Of a stretch of 64,000 bases of DNA, positions 38,176 through 51,932 are shown in pieces. The DNA is from Nomia melanderi. Its lineage: Eukaryota > Arthropoda > Insecta > Hymenoptera > Halictidae. The notes beneath the pieces were generated by a model. The model made no database searches. It worked only from the letters and a program-made list of their open reading frames with translations, and had not been told where the DNA came from. The stretch spans positions 13,605,501 through 13,669,500 of the forward strand of contig NC_135007.1 of assembly GCF_051020985.1 (NCBI RefSeq). Direction: 5' to 3'. Both the position numbers and the translations under genes were made by a program. Each line of letters begins with the position of its first letter. Within the stretch, counting starts at the first letter, position 1.

Positions 38176-38265
38176 TTACTTGGTTCCTCCAGCTCCTCCT
38201 GCTCCTCCTCCGTCTCCTCCTCCTCTATCCTGCTCGTTCTCCTCCTCTTTTTCCTCCCCGTTCGA
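38176..38265. repeat. CTC-rich trinucleotide tract
   Basis: Degenerate (CTC)n with scattered G and T, pyrimidine-rich on the + strand for about 90 bp. Confidence 0.7.
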
Positions 38266-40438
38266 GCGTTCCACGTTCGCCTCCTCCGAGTCGGTTCGAA
38301 GAGACATCGGATACTCGCAATCGGCTAATACTTTAACGTCTGTCACCGACGCGGACCGGCCGGACCCACCGGCACTGTCATGAGAAAATAAAGTTGGTCT
38401 CTGCGATTCGCGCGGTCGGCCGACCCCATGGACTCGTTGCGGCTTAACTTTTGCCGCGTCGAGTTTCGCGCGACGAGCCGTCACGATTCCTCTTTCGTCG
38501 GGGTGACCCGCGATGACCGACACCGCCTCCTATCTTGTATTCAATTTCTCGATTCTCAATCGCGACCGGTGTCACCTCCGAGCCTCGCCGGGCCGCGCCA
38601 CGCCAGGTCGGGAACGCGTTGGCGGTTAATTACACGATACAGCTCGGCGGATGCGCGCCAGACGCGTTTTGTTCCGAACGAAAACCGTTTTTACGACCGC
38701 CCGTTTTTCCGTCCGTTCACGGCGACGCGATACCTCAAAGTCGGTTTAATCGGCGTCGTTCACAGGCCGATAGCCTCTCTCGTCCGCGATCTCGCACCTA
38801 CCTAAGCGTGTGCATACGTGGCTCGCGCCGAGCGTCCGCGTCGCGGCGAACATCGTGGAACAAGGGGCCAGGTGTGTCGCTTTATCCGGACATTATCGCG
38901 CTAGATTGCGGACCCGTTCGACGTTCAGCTTTTCCATCGCTCGGCTCGCGACTCTCCGGTCACCGCGTACCGGATTCTCGCGAGTGTCCCGCCGTGTTCC
39001 AGGCGAAGGCGCGAACGCGGCCGCGCGACTAGATCATCGAGGGGCCGGCGAGGAAAAATTTATAGCCGCCTAACGGCCCACGCTTCGTAATTATCGACGA
39101 TCCGGCTAATGGCCGCGTGGGTAGCTGGGAAGTCTTTAAAATCGGAGCAGACGCGTAACAGCGCGCGGATTATCGCGTTCGAGCGAGCATAGGGCGACGC
39201 ACGGGAGTACCGGCACCGGCACCGGCTCCGGCACCGTCCCACTTTCTCGCCGCTTGTCGCAGGTCGCGAATTCCCGGCTGCGAGACAGTGATTTGTTTCG
39301 CGCGTTGCAAAACAAGAGACACGATAAGGGAGGAGAGAAAGGAAGGTGGAGATCGCACGGGGCGACCGACAGAAAACAGCCGTGAAACGGCTCCGGCCGA
39401 GGAGGCGACGGAGAGGGTCAGTGGGTGACAGGGCGCGCTCGGGTTGTAGCGCGAACAGCCGCCAGCGGGGAACGAACACATAGAGATAAATCCGAAGCGG
39501 ATGCCGGACCGCGAATAGGGGGAGAGAGAGTGGTTTACGAGCGAATCCGTTGCTCTTTGCCCGGGCAAAGTCGGCAAAACCGTTCGCCCTGGGCTGCTCC
39601 TTTTTTAACGTTCGCGAAATTTCGTCGGCCGACGGGGGCTGCGCGCGAGATTCGAAGTCGATCCGAAGTCGGTTCGACGGGGTTCGACCAGGCTTCCCTT
39701 TTTCCGGCTGTCGGTGAACCGCAGCGTCGTAATTAAAGCTAGGCGAGTGTGTCTGGCTAAAGCGGTGTTCCCGTGCCCGGTGCTCGGTCGGTGTTCAGGG
39801 CCGACGCCCTCTCGTCCTCTAGCTTCCCTCGGAACTCGCTCTTCCCCGCCCCGTTCCACTCGCGTCTCGTTCACGCGCGCGCGCGACCGCTCCACCTTCT
39901 TTCTCCTTCGCGGCTTCCCCTTCCTCTGATCACCCTCCGCTGTCTCTACCTCTCTCGATCTCTTCGTCCCTCCCGTTCTCTTCTCGCACGCTTCTTCTCT
40001 CGCTCACCCTCTCTCTCTCTCTCTCTCGCTCTCGATATCTTAATTGCCCGTCTGCCGAGATATTTTCGCGAATCGCAAATTTATGGACCAGCCCCTTAGC
40101 GGATCGCGCTAACGACGTACTTGTGTACGTACGTACGAACGCGTACCGGCGTGAACCGAGATAGAGAGACGGAGAAAAGAAGAGAATTATAGGGGACGAA
40201 ACGAGTGGGAGCTCGAGAAAAACAGACTGGTCCCGGCGGTGAGAGCGAGAGGGGACCTCTGCGGGCAAGCGGCGAGAGAAAGAGGGAAAGAGAGAGAGCG
40301 GCGGACACGCGGTCGGAGCGAGGAACGAGAGGCGAGAGGGAGCCGAGGAGGATGGAAACGTAATCGCCGATGTCTCGCTGCGAGAATCATTTCGTTATTT
40401 CGCGCGCGCTCTCTTTCGAGGAATCGCCGTTTCTCGCG

Positions 40439-40720
40439 GGACCCTCTCCCGGCTTTAAATTGAAATCATTAGTTCTGAATTACCACGGTCCCGGGGATAA
40501 TACAGTTTTTTATAATTACGAGGATGTACGCCGGCCGGATAATCTTTTTAAGGGAACGGACGTCGGGAAAGCCTCGATAAATAGTCGCGGGGATATTTCG
40601 GTGCTAATGGAACCGGTATAACACGCTCCTCCGCGGTATCGCTTATTAATGCCAAAATATATCGTTCTCATTATAATTCGAAATTGATGGGGATATTAAG
40701 GACCATAATCCGGAATTATT
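40439..40720. other. base-balanced island in the dachsous intron
   Basis: A stretch with mixed, non-repetitive composition, including TTTATAATTACG-like and CATTAG words, sharply unlike the CpG-rich DNA around it. One + frame stays open to 40621 and reads like ordinary protein (LNYHGPGDNTVFYNYEDVRR) but has no known homology and no splice context. A conserved regulatory element is the likelier explanation. Confidence 0.25.
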
Positions 40721-43700
40721 CGGTGCTCATGGTCATGGACGTCACGACGCCTCTCGGGCAGCGTTCTAGAATAGAACGAAAGGTTCGCGCGATGAGTCCC
40801 ACGATTTATCGGCCGTTTCGGACCCGTGGATCCGCCGTTGCCCGTTAGCCGTTAGAGTCCCGACGAATTCGAAAAAGTTATACGAGCGTGAACCTCGGCG
40901 TGTCCCACGTTTATCCGAACGCGCCATGCGTAATAACGCGTGACGCTGACCGAAGCGCGCACCGTTTAGATACCATCTAAACGCCGCCGCGCGTTATCGG
41001 GAACTCGTACGATGATCGCTGCTCGCGATTCCCGTGTATCCTCCTCTGCTTAAACACGGGATCCTAAGAAGGTCGCCGGCGCGAACGAAATTTATCCGCC
41101 AGCCATCGTCTCTTATCCTCTCGGAGCTTTAGTGTCGTTTCGAACAGACGGAAAGAAAGAAGCGGGACGGCGGAGGGCGGGGTGGGAAGGGCGCGGGATA
41201 CGCGCGATTAAATTCTTCCCTTTTCGTTCAGTCCACCTTTCAACCCGGTGCCGACATTTTTCTCGAATCCCCGCCGGTTCGAAAGTCCAGGCGCGCTTCT
41301 TGCCTCGATTATCCTACCGACGCGCCTCCCGGAGAATCGGATTCAGAATTCTCGAAGGGTGAAAACGGGCCTGGTGGCGTTGCTCGCGTCGAAACGCATC
41401 GGTGTAACGTGGAGGCTGGAGAGGGTCCACCCGGAGGTGCGACGATGTTGACAGAACGGCGAGGGGGGGCGAGATGGAGAGAAAAAGAAAGAGAGAGCGA
41501 ACGAGAAGGGACAGGAAGAATTTTAAGTTGGAAACCTTGTCGCGCGTTCCTTTACCTCGGAATCACGAATACCAGCGGCACCGAGATCCCTCGCCCCGTC
41601 GCGGAGAACCACCTTTGACTTTCTTAGGTCGTGGCCGAAAAAAGGACCAGCGGATCAGGCTTCCGGAGGGTTCGAAGGGACCGGAGGCGAAGGGGAGGAG
41701 GGAACGAGAGGAAACCGACGAGTTGCCCGGCGTCGTGTTCCCTTCGATTCTAGCCCTAGCCCCGGGAAAGGGACACGAAAAACGGCCAGAAAACCAATTC
41801 GTTCGCCTGACGGGGTTCCACGGGAGACGAAAATGGCGGCCGACGGGCGTTCCTCCTTCGGTCTGGATTCTCACCGCCGTCGATGGCGTTCCGACCGATG
41901 GAAACACCGAAATTATATCGCAAACGTTCCGAGCCTCCCCACCCCTCGACCGTGGAACCGAGGCCGGGCTGTATTTTACGGCTGGATACCGCTCGTAAAA
42001 TTAACAAAGCCCGGAGAATATTCGTCGCGGAGCGCACGGTGCCCAATCGACGATACGCCGGCTACCTGTGAAATTGATTCACCGCGATCCACCGGTCGCC
42101 AGCCGATCCGAGGAAGAAAACTCGCTCGGCGTTTTATCGGGAATACTTTCGCGATATTAATGCGAGCCGTCGGAAACATTGGCACGGTACTAATAGGGCT
42201 ATCCGCTAAATGAAATTCTTATTCGAGCAGCCGTATCGCCGGTACGGGGGCCGCGTATTACCGGACGACCCGCTATTTTCTGAGCCAGCCGCCGGTACTG
42301 TTATGGTTCGCAATCAACCGGCTCTCGATATTACCCGGAAAGCGTCGACGCTGCGCGCCGCGCCGCGCCGCGTGCGTTACCCGAGGCCCGAGGCTCCGCG
42401 GCCACACGCCCACGATTACTTCCCGATGTTCCCCATTCACTGGGCGCATTCTCTCCTCTCCTTAATAACTTCCGCAGCTTTCCTCTTTCGTCTCGGTAGA
42501 CCGGTCTTATTCCAGCGATAAGAGGGAAAGGTCAACACCGAGTATTCGGCCGGGAATAATTAACGATATCTCCAGGGCCGAGTCCCTGGGCGTCCGAGGT
42601 GTCCGGCGTATAAAGGGGACGGAGACGGACGCGGCGAGAGAATCGCCGTCGCGAATATTTGTATCGAATTTATACACGCGATACCGGTGATAAGTCGGCG
42701 GACGAAAAAGGAAAGCTAACGATCGTGCCGAAGACGTACGGCACGGAACTCGTTCAAGGGCGGCGCGCGAACGGAGCACCACCGGCAAATGGACCGACCC
42801 TATAAAAACTAATCGCCGCGAATAATCGAGTCAATCGCTCGGTTCTCGCGGCTCGATGAAAAATCAGCGAAACATGAACGACTTAATGCGCCCGGGCCGG
42901 ATATCGATTGCCGCTAGTGCCGTCGCGCCGGCCCGAGGCCGAGGGACCGGAAACAAGGTGCCTTTAACAGTCACCCAGAATCACGGGGACAATTAAAGTT
43001 ATTCTCGGTGTCGTCTGAAAGAGTCGCCGAGGCTAATCGGTCGGTCCTTGAGACACCATACTCGTCGAAAGCACGCGATAATGGCGACGAAAGTGAACGG
43101 TCCGCTCGATCCGATTGTTCACCGGTATGAAATCGCGGACGACGGCTATCGCGTGAAAGCCCTAGGAATAGGGGACAGCTTCTCGTTACGCGAATCGCGG
43201 GCCGCGGCTACGATCGGATGCTAAGTAACGCGATATCGAAAACCTCGATGAACCGTTAAGGGTTTAGCGCCGCCAGCGTGGCGACCGGCTTGCTCCGATT
43301 TAATCGCCTCGGCGAATGACGCGTCGCTGCGCCGCGTCTGCTGGATAAGCTGAAATTTCATCTATACCGTATCCGTTGATCCCGCGGCTGATCGTTAACG
43401 CCGCCGACATCCGGAAAAGCTTGTAATCGCTCGAAGAATGGGGAGCGAAGATCGTTATCCATCGGTCGCCGCGTATAGTCGATTTCGTTGGTCGGACGAG
43501 ACCAGATAGAAGCGCGATCGTGTTCGGCTCGCGTGTAGACGAGCTCGCCCGCGCCCGCGCCCGCGCGCGCGCGCAGACGCAACGTGTACTCCGAACGGAC
43601 ACGTTCGCGGAACATATTATCCGGTTACACGTACGTCGCTACGTATGCTCGAGCACGTAGCCGCGAGTACGTAGGTGCACCCTCACACCGCATCGCGCTG

Positions 43701-44099
43701 CGCGGCTTTCAACGACGGCGACCGGCGGACTGTAAATATCTTCGCGCGGGTTCCCTTGGTCGGTGAGGAAGAGGGAAAAAATCCGGAGAAGGGGAGACGC
43801 TATCGACGCTATATATTGTCAGCAATTATTGCTACAAGAGATTATTTGTTGGTAGGCCGAGGCGGATAAATCAATAGCCGCGGCCGGGTGGCGTGCCGGT
43901 GCGCCGAGGGAACGGGGGATGGGCCGGGCTAGACGACAGTTCCTTATCGCGGTCATTACCGTCGTTGTCATTCGCATTTTTACCAGCGACTCGAACGCCC
44001 ATTCGAATCGAACGATCGTCTCGTTCCCGTCGCGATCGCGAATAGTCTTGCGTGTCGAGACGTGATCGCGGTTCTTGCGTCGCATGATCAACCTACAGT

Positions 44100-44560
44100 C
44101 GGCGAGGTTTCTGCGAGAAGACTATCGTTTGCGAAGGAATATTAATGTATTTACATTCTGTAGTCTCTTCGGTTTCGAATCACGTTGCCACTGTAAATCG
44201 AGTATATGGCGGTAAAAATGTATTGTTTTTGATTTCGTCTCGATTTCCTCTGTATTATGCTCAACAAAAATGTGAATTCTGATCTATAAAACCCAAGGTG
44301 AACTGGATTTCGCCATGAAAACAGACTGTTTTCGACATTTTTTCTCTTTCTGCGTCCTTCTGCTATGATTTCCTGACCTGCTATTTGCATTGAGAACTTA
44401 TGTAGCATTTTTTATTCAAAATAGTAATCTTCTAGAAATTTCGCCCACTGTAGGTATTTTGTTTGTGACTCGCCACGAAGCTGTTTCGATATTTTCATCT
44501 TTGTTCTTTTCGTTACTTTATATATCGACTATATGAGAATTGCAGAATTTTCAAAGAAGA
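44100..44560. other. AT-rich island in the dachsous intron
   Basis: About 450 bp of markedly AT-rich, T-rich sequence with abrupt borders. An 85-codon frame on the minus strand (44151-44408) is open but unrecognised. The abrupt composition suggests an inserted element or a relic. I could not identify terminal repeats or a transposase motif. Confidence 0.4.
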
Positions 44561-45486
44561 GCAGTCCGCAATTGTACACAAGACTCGATACACAGTTAGC
44601 ACCGGATCCCGATCCGCTTTTGATTCGGTCGAACGTTCAGCAGTTTATAACTCGTCCGTTCCGATTATCGATCACGGTTCAATCTCTACCTTCGTCCATC
44701 GAAAACAATAGACAACGAGAGAATTTTGGAACCGACTGTTATCGGACCTCACGGACATCGGTATACACGGGGTAAAAGTTGTCCGCGGTTCGGCGATTTC
44801 GCGAGAGGCGCGAGAAAGGGAGTGCAGCGCGGTGCGCGGCCATAGACAGACGCGCGTCGCTGCTCCGGAATCGACGAGCGACGAGCTACGAGCGACGAGC
44901 AAGGAAGCTCGGACCCGCAAAAACTGGCAGATGCGTGCGGCGTTTTTAAAGCAGCCGGAGACGGGGGCAGCTCGCGGGAGAGCCGGCAGAAAAAGAAGAA
45001 ATCCTCGGCCGCACGATTTTTGCCGTTTCGTCGTTTCGCAAGGACGTTGTTTCCCCGCGTTGCGTCGCGTCGCGTCGTCGGGCCGCGTTCGATCCGAAGG
45101 GCGCGGCGCCGATCGGAAGTCCGTCGAAAATCGAAAAGGAAATCGAGCCGATGGCACAGCGGCGGGAGACAGGCCGCAGAGGGAGAGGAAGTGCGCGCGG
45201 AGAAGAAGCCTGTCACGCTGGCCGGTGTACGGGTATCTCGCGGGTACATCTAACGTCCGTATAAGCGTGCACTAATACATTCGAGTGGCAGACGAGTGGG
45301 GAAACGCGAACGCGCAAACACGCGTGACACGCAAGACGCCGGTACACGCGTGACCAGCTCTCTCCTTTAAAAATCAACGACGCTATCGGATCTCCGTCTT
45401 TTCCTCTCCTTTGGTCTGCTCGCTCTCGACCTTGAAGTATGTAACAAGTTGTAACACAGAGGAACGGATGACGAGGGGACGGCAAC

Positions 45487-45540
45487 GATGGTGATGGTGA
45501 TGGTGATGGTGGCGGTGGTGGTGGTGATGGTGGTGGTGTT
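45487..45540. repeat. GGTGAT/GGTGGT repeat
   Basis: About 50 bp of ggtgat and ggtggt hexamers in the dachsous intron. Confidence 0.85.
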
Positions 45541-48500
45541 GCCGTTGCCGTTGCAGTCGCCGGTCGGTACGTCGCGAACCCGTGGCAACCGTCCCGATCG
45601 TAACTCTATAAAAGCTTAATTGTTTCTCATTTTACGGTTCAATCCACGCGAGTATTCCGCCGCGGGTATTCTAGTCGTTGCCCTCCTTCCGTTCTCCTAT
45701 CCCGTCGAGTCTAGTCGTCTGTTTGCCTCGTCCGTGCGATCCTCGTGCCAACGTTTTTTCCCCGCTCCGTCCCGGGATTCTTTGGCCGCGTCCGCTCGCT
45801 GGCTAGCTCTTCTATTCTCTGGACTTCTGCGCCGGTTATCTTCGAATTACCGGTGATCGACGAGAGTTCACCGACACGTTTTATCGGTATCCGCGCGCGT
45901 TCTCCGCTCGTCCGTTCATTTGGCCAGCGGCGTGGCGCGCCACGAGAGGGAAGATCGCGAATAATCATTCTCGCCTGAGACCTGTAACTTCTTTGACGTC
46001 GACAATGACGATGTTCTTTCTACATTGACGCCGTATCTTCTTCTATCGCGCAGATTCGACGTCGCGCCCCCTATCAGTTTCGTTCCCCGGCTTGACGTAA
46101 ATCGACGTGGTTCTTTTTCGGTTCCACTCTTTTTCCTGCGTTCCGCGGGACGACGAGTTCCTCGGGCTCTCGTCCCTGCCTTCCCACCTTTCCTCTCTTT
46201 TTTTTTCTCGATCGCCCTCCGTGTCCCGTATCTCGCGCGATCGGCGTATCGCGCGGGGTCGACGCTTTTCAGACGCGACTCGCCGAAGGCATTCTCGCGG
46301 CCGGCCGCTCGTCGAGCCGTCGTCGGTGCCGCGACGCTGACGTTTCCTGAATTCCACGGGGGAGCCGGACAGCCGGGGTCGGCGAACTCGACGGAAACGT
46401 CGGGCGGATCGAAACGCGATACAGCGGACGGCGCGATTTCGATTTTCTTCTCGCACGATGCTGCGGCGTCCGCTTCTTTCGAGAAGGTTCCCAAGGTCCG
46501 AAAATAAAAGGAGCCGAGGGGGGAGTGGACTAGTCGCGCCCTTGAAGAGCCACGGACGTAGATAAATACACCCACCGTCCTAGAATCCGAGCTGTAGGGT
46601 CCAGCGAGGCCTAGAGCCGACCGCGAGAGGGCGTACGTAGAGAATTGGAAAGGTGGGACAAGGGCCGGGGAGGAGCTCGAGGAGCGGAGAGAGCACGGTT
46701 ATTACAGAACGTTGTAAAATTATGGATCGTTAAGCGGCTTTACGAGTTTGTTCTGTTCGCCCAGGCATCTCGCTTCTTTTCCTTCTCTCTCTTTTTCTCG
46801 ACGCGGTTCCCGTTCCTCTTCCTAGTTGGTTATTCTCCCTCTCTCCTTCACGCCGTCCCCCTTTATCTCGTGTCCTCTCTCGCTCGCGCTCCGTCCCCGA
46901 AAGATTGCGAGCTCCGTTCCGCGCGAATCCTCCGTCGAACGTCCGCGGAATACCTTCCTTCTCTCAAGCGTGACCGTGTCGTAGCAGCACGAGCGCGCGC
47001 GAGCGCTCTCGCGAGTTCAACGGTGTTCATCATGGCGAGTGTGAAACGAACCTCGGTCGAGGGCACGGTCACGCTTCCATCGATCGTCGCTTTCACGACC
47101 CGATTTCGCGCGTGTTCTCAACGCTTCCTTCTCGCGTCGTACGACCGCATTCACGGGGAAACAATGAAAACGTAACGACGGGACGGGTCTCATCGCGCGG
47201 AATCTGGGAAACGTTCGTGGCACGGAGCGGCAAGAGATTGCGGGCCGTTGCAGCGTCGTGGGCACGAGCGCGTGGAACGCTCGAAAAAGATCGCCCCGAG
47301 GCTCGTCATTAGTCCGCGCGATCCGGCGTATCGCCGAGTCAGCCAGAGGTAACGCGAGGACGGAGGGAAAGGCGGGAGAAGATGATGATGATGAAAATGT
47401 GGCAGAAAATGACGAGCAAAAGAGGAACGCGGAGGAGCGAGAGGAACGAGGACGCTGGAATCGCAGGGTTGAAAGGGCGAGAGGGGAGAGGCTTCGGAGG
47501 CGGTCGATATCGTTCGAACCGCGTAAAGCTGTTTTGCGCCGAACGAAACGAAAGCCGGGGATATCATTGCGCCGATTCGCCTGGCCGTAACGCGAGGACT
47601 GCTGCCCGTAGACACACCTCGGCTTTTCTTCTCGCTTCCTCGGTAATGCTCCTCCCCAGTTCGCAACCGCCAAACCATTTCTCCGCGCGTCCGTCTTTCT
47701 TTTCCATCCCTTTCCCGTTCTCTTTTTCTTCTTCTCGGAAGCGAAGCCGCGGCGGTAAGGTAATTGTAGTGATTACGCTTCGCTCTTCCTCCCTTGCTCG
47801 CTCCGTCTCGCTCTTTCTCCTACCCACTCGCCTTTACGCCCCGTCTCTTCTCCTTTTCTCTCCAGCGTTCCGTGAAACCGTCTATCCGCCTATCTCGGAG
47901 CGTCTCCGTCCCCTTCCCTCCGTCCCAAAAGTCATCGACGTTCTTGCGCCGTAGCGTGTCTCTTCGGTGGATCCGAAAAAATCGCTCTAGCGGCTTGTAA
48001 ACTCTTTGTTCCATCCACGGCGAGCGTCCCTCTTTTTGCCTGTGCCGGTATCGCCGCCGTTCTGCCCGACCCGTTTCCTCGGACGTTACGCTCCGACGTT
48101 CCGCGTTCGTCGGCGGACCATCTCGTTAGCCGAGCGGCGCGTACCCTTCGGATCCGGAAGAGTCCTCCCCATCCGTCCGCGCGCGCGCGTGGAATTTTCG
48201 CGGGGAGAGAATCCCGGCACGACTCTAATTATTTCTCGCAACTCGAGAATCAACGGAGAGACAGGCGAAGGAAGGAGCAGGGGGGCTAGAGAAAGAGAAA
48301 GGAATTCACCCCGAAGCGGGTCCGTTCCGCGGAGCTTCTCACACCCGAGACAGGGAGTCGAGCTACCGCTGTGATTTCAGCAGGGTGCTGGTGCGCGAGT
48401 AAAACCGAGAGCGGCGGCGGGAGCGAGAGCGGTACAGTTTTATCGAAAGAGGTGGTGGAGAGCGGCTGCCGTCGAGGGGTAGAGGGGAGGCTCGGGCGAA

Positions 48501-51500
48501 GGCGTTCGAGATGCCCGCGAAAGAGACGGCGGCCAGCCCCTTGCGGTGTGTCCGTCAGCCCGGCTATATATCACGTGTAAACGACTCGGGTATTAGCATA
48601 TCTGTATCTGTCCGGTGGTTGTCCCTGCCAACTCTACCGGGGTGAACGTCTCCTCTGCCCGCCTCCACCTCCGGACCCACCAGGCCCCCTACCCGGAATC
48701 CTCCTCGGATACCCCCGGTCTCTGTCCGCCGCGTCCGCGTCCGCGTCCGCGTTCACGTCCTCGTCCCTGCGCGTTTCAGATGGACCAAGCAGATTCCGGA
48801 GACCGAGTTCGCCCCGGCTCCGCGGGGGAAGAGGGAAGCAGCGGGAGGAGGAGGAGGAGAGCGAGGTGGAGAGGAGAGGAGAGGAGAGGCTCGATGACGA
48901 GGACACGCGAAAACGCACCGCTCGCTCGTACTCGGACAGGCAGGCCGGGCCGGAGGTCCGAAAAAGACCGGGGACGAGGAGGGAAAGACAGATAGCAACC
49001 GGAGGATAGGTATCAGCCTGTTCTTCTCGAAACTTTAATTGGGAGCTTACACGACGCGCGGTACGTATTTACGCGAAGAAAGGTACCTTCCCCTTGCGCC
49101 GGGCGTAATCCGTTGCGGAGGAGAACCGGCCGAAAGACGGGCGTGCTCGTTACCACCGGTGGATCGCCGATTCAAAGAAATCTCGGGGCCGTTCCCTCGA
49201 TCGGCCGTCGCCGGAATATCGTCGTTCCTCCCGAATAAGCGTATCAACGCGGGCGAGGAAACGGATATCGAGCACGGGATTGGAACGGTGCGAGGCGGCG
49301 CGTCGCCGCGGCGAGCGCGCGGCTTCCGTCCGAGCAGGATGAAAAATGAGAAAAATGGTGGCTGCAATGAGCGCCGGGGTAGGAGGAAGCGCGACGGGCC
49401 GAGGGGAGGAAGAGGAGAGAGAGAAGGAACGGGAAAAGGAAGAAGTAGAGGCCGCGCCACAGTAATAGCGGCCGAATCATTTTGCCGGGGTATTTTTCAA
49501 AATGACTGGGCACTGTAGGAGCGGTATGCCGTGTTCTCTCGCGATTCGTCTGGGGCTTCATCGCTCCGAATTGCCCGCAGATGCGAGGGAAAGAGGAAGA
49601 GACAGCGGGAGAAAGAGGGCGAAGGTGGCAAGCAGAAGGGGCGCGCACCGGTGTACCCGGTGTAGAAGGTACGAAGGGAAAGAGAGAAAGAGCCGACGAA
49701 AAAGGAAAGGCGTACGTATCGCGGCTGCACCAATGAGATAAAAGAGACGAAACCCGGTTGGCCAGACAGAGAGAGAGAGAGTGAGAGGAGGAACGCTGGA
49801 GAGAAAGAGCACGGACGGGCGCGCACGGGAGAGACGCAGAAAAGCGAAAGACGGAGAGAGAGGTGGGATCGAAGAAGATTGAGAGCATGAAAGAGAGAAA
49901 GAAGGACGGGCTACCGCATGGGCCACCGGTAAGAAAGAAGCCCGGTAATTGCGTACGCCAACCGTTTCTACCGTGGGGATGAATATTTCGATCTCTCGCC
50001 AAGTCTCGACCCGTTCCTCGAATCACCGGCAGCATGACTCGTTCGGAAGCAGAAACGCGGCGGAGGTATCGAAACGATTCTCGCCACCGACGCGGCGATC
50101 GGTCCCCGATACTCGCGCCGGGAGGTTCCTCCGGCTTCGAAACAACTCGGGGCTGTTATTCGTGGGTCCCCGGCGTTGATCGCGTCCGTCCGACGGGCGA
50201 CGGGACGAATCCGCCGCGAATAATTCTTCCGTGGAAACGAGGGTTCGTAACGATCGCCGGCACCGACCGCTATCATCCGCCAAATGATCGTGTCCGGGCT
50301 CCTTTGTCTCTCTCCGAGCGGACTTACACAATTCCTATCCGTGGCATACCATTCGTCTAGATAGACAGACGGTATAATTTGGCGGGTCGTGTCATTTCGA
50401 GGCTCACCGCGATGCCAAGCCCCCACTTTTCGAGGCTCCATCGCGCGCGTTCCTCTCTACCTGAAACCGCCGCGCCGCCGCGTTCTCCCGCATTTCGACG
50501 TTTTCAGCGCCCTCCACCCACCCCGGCCACTCATTATACTCCGGTCCGTTCGATCGCGCGTGTCTTTCTTCCTTTCTTCCCTTCGGAAGAGCAACAACTG
50601 GTCATTTGCCAAATATTCGGAGCATTGCGTTACCCGGCCTTCCGAAAGGTAGAATCGGTTCGGGCCCTAAGGCTTCGTAGAGAAACGCTGACTACTCGTA
50701 GCAGTCGTCGGACGGCGCGGTCCCCTGGCTTCCCTTTGTTTCGCAAGAATTCCTCGACGCGATACGGGGAGGCATTCGATTCGGTTAGGGCGATTCGCTC
50801 GCGGGCTTCGCGATAACGCACGCCCGAGGCAACGGTGTCCCGCTGATGCGAGAAACTCCGCTACGTAGGCGTCCGCTACCGACGGAGGAGCGACCGGTAT
50901 CGTCGCCGCTGCCGCCGCCGCCGCCGCCGCCGTTCGTCGTCCGCCTCGGATCGCCGTTCGGTAATTGCGGACGAGTCGCTAAACATGCAACGACATTCTC
51001 GAACACGCGATCCGTCTTCGAGCTCCTCGGCTTCTCCCCAGCCAAGCGGCCTGGAATCGAAGGGGAAGGGAGGGGACAGAGACAGCGAGGGCCGGCCGAA
51101 GAATTCAGACGGAGAGAACGTGCAGAAACATCTCGTAAACTCGCTCGACAATCGTCTGCACGCACGAGCCTGCGTAGTATCGCCGATCCGAATGAATACG
51201 TACGAGCGTACGTTCGTGACCACGTTCGGATGCCCGGCCGAACGGATTTGTCGGAACTTATTGAAATCTTTTATCGCGGAAGCGAGCTGGTTCCGTCGTA
51301 CACCGGCGACGGCTGCCGACGGAGCGTCGACACGTCTATCGTCGCGACGCGGTTCCCCGTGTCAGACGGAAAATAAAAGAGTCCTCGGGGAACCGTAAAC
51401 CCGGGGACGAATCGAAAATACAAAAGTCGAATGCACCGGTGATCGAATGCACGCGCGGAGGAGATGTGTCACGCGACACGCCGGTATCCGGCTGAAGATT

Positions 51501-51870
51501 CGGCAGTAGGCTCCCGGGGGTAGGGAGGCTGACGAAGGCGGGAAGGAGCGAAGAGGGTAGCTGAGAGATGGCGAGTTCTTATTACGACGCGGCCGTTCGC
51601 CGTCCAATTAGAGCCGTCTAATTGGAGGATCGTGGAGGCGCGGGGATGACGGAAGTGGCGATAAGGCCCGGTGCAAGCCGTCACGGTGCAACCACCGGGC
51701 GAAAGGACGACCCGAAGAGAGAACGCCGGACTCGTGGCACACAGTCGAACCGCGCGCCGGTACACGCCAGTGACGTACCCGAACGTATACGGCCCTCACA
51801 GAGCGAACCGAGGCGCGAATATAAATCACGCTATGTTATACTCGAGCGTGCGGCTACGCTGCAGCCGTTT

Positions 51871-51872
51871 CA

Positions 51873-51931
<59 letters not shown>
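51871..51931. repeat. CACG tetranucleotide repeat
   Basis: Fifteen near-perfect cacg/gcac units. The alternating purine-pyrimidine composition favours Z-DNA, and each unit junction is a CpG. Confidence 0.95.

Positions 51932-51932
<1 letters not shown>

Noticed and set aside
49244..50035. 263-codon minus-strand frame rich in Ser, Leu and Phe
   Set aside because: It is the translation of polypyrimidine tracts (complement of GA-rich DNA) and not a membrane protein.
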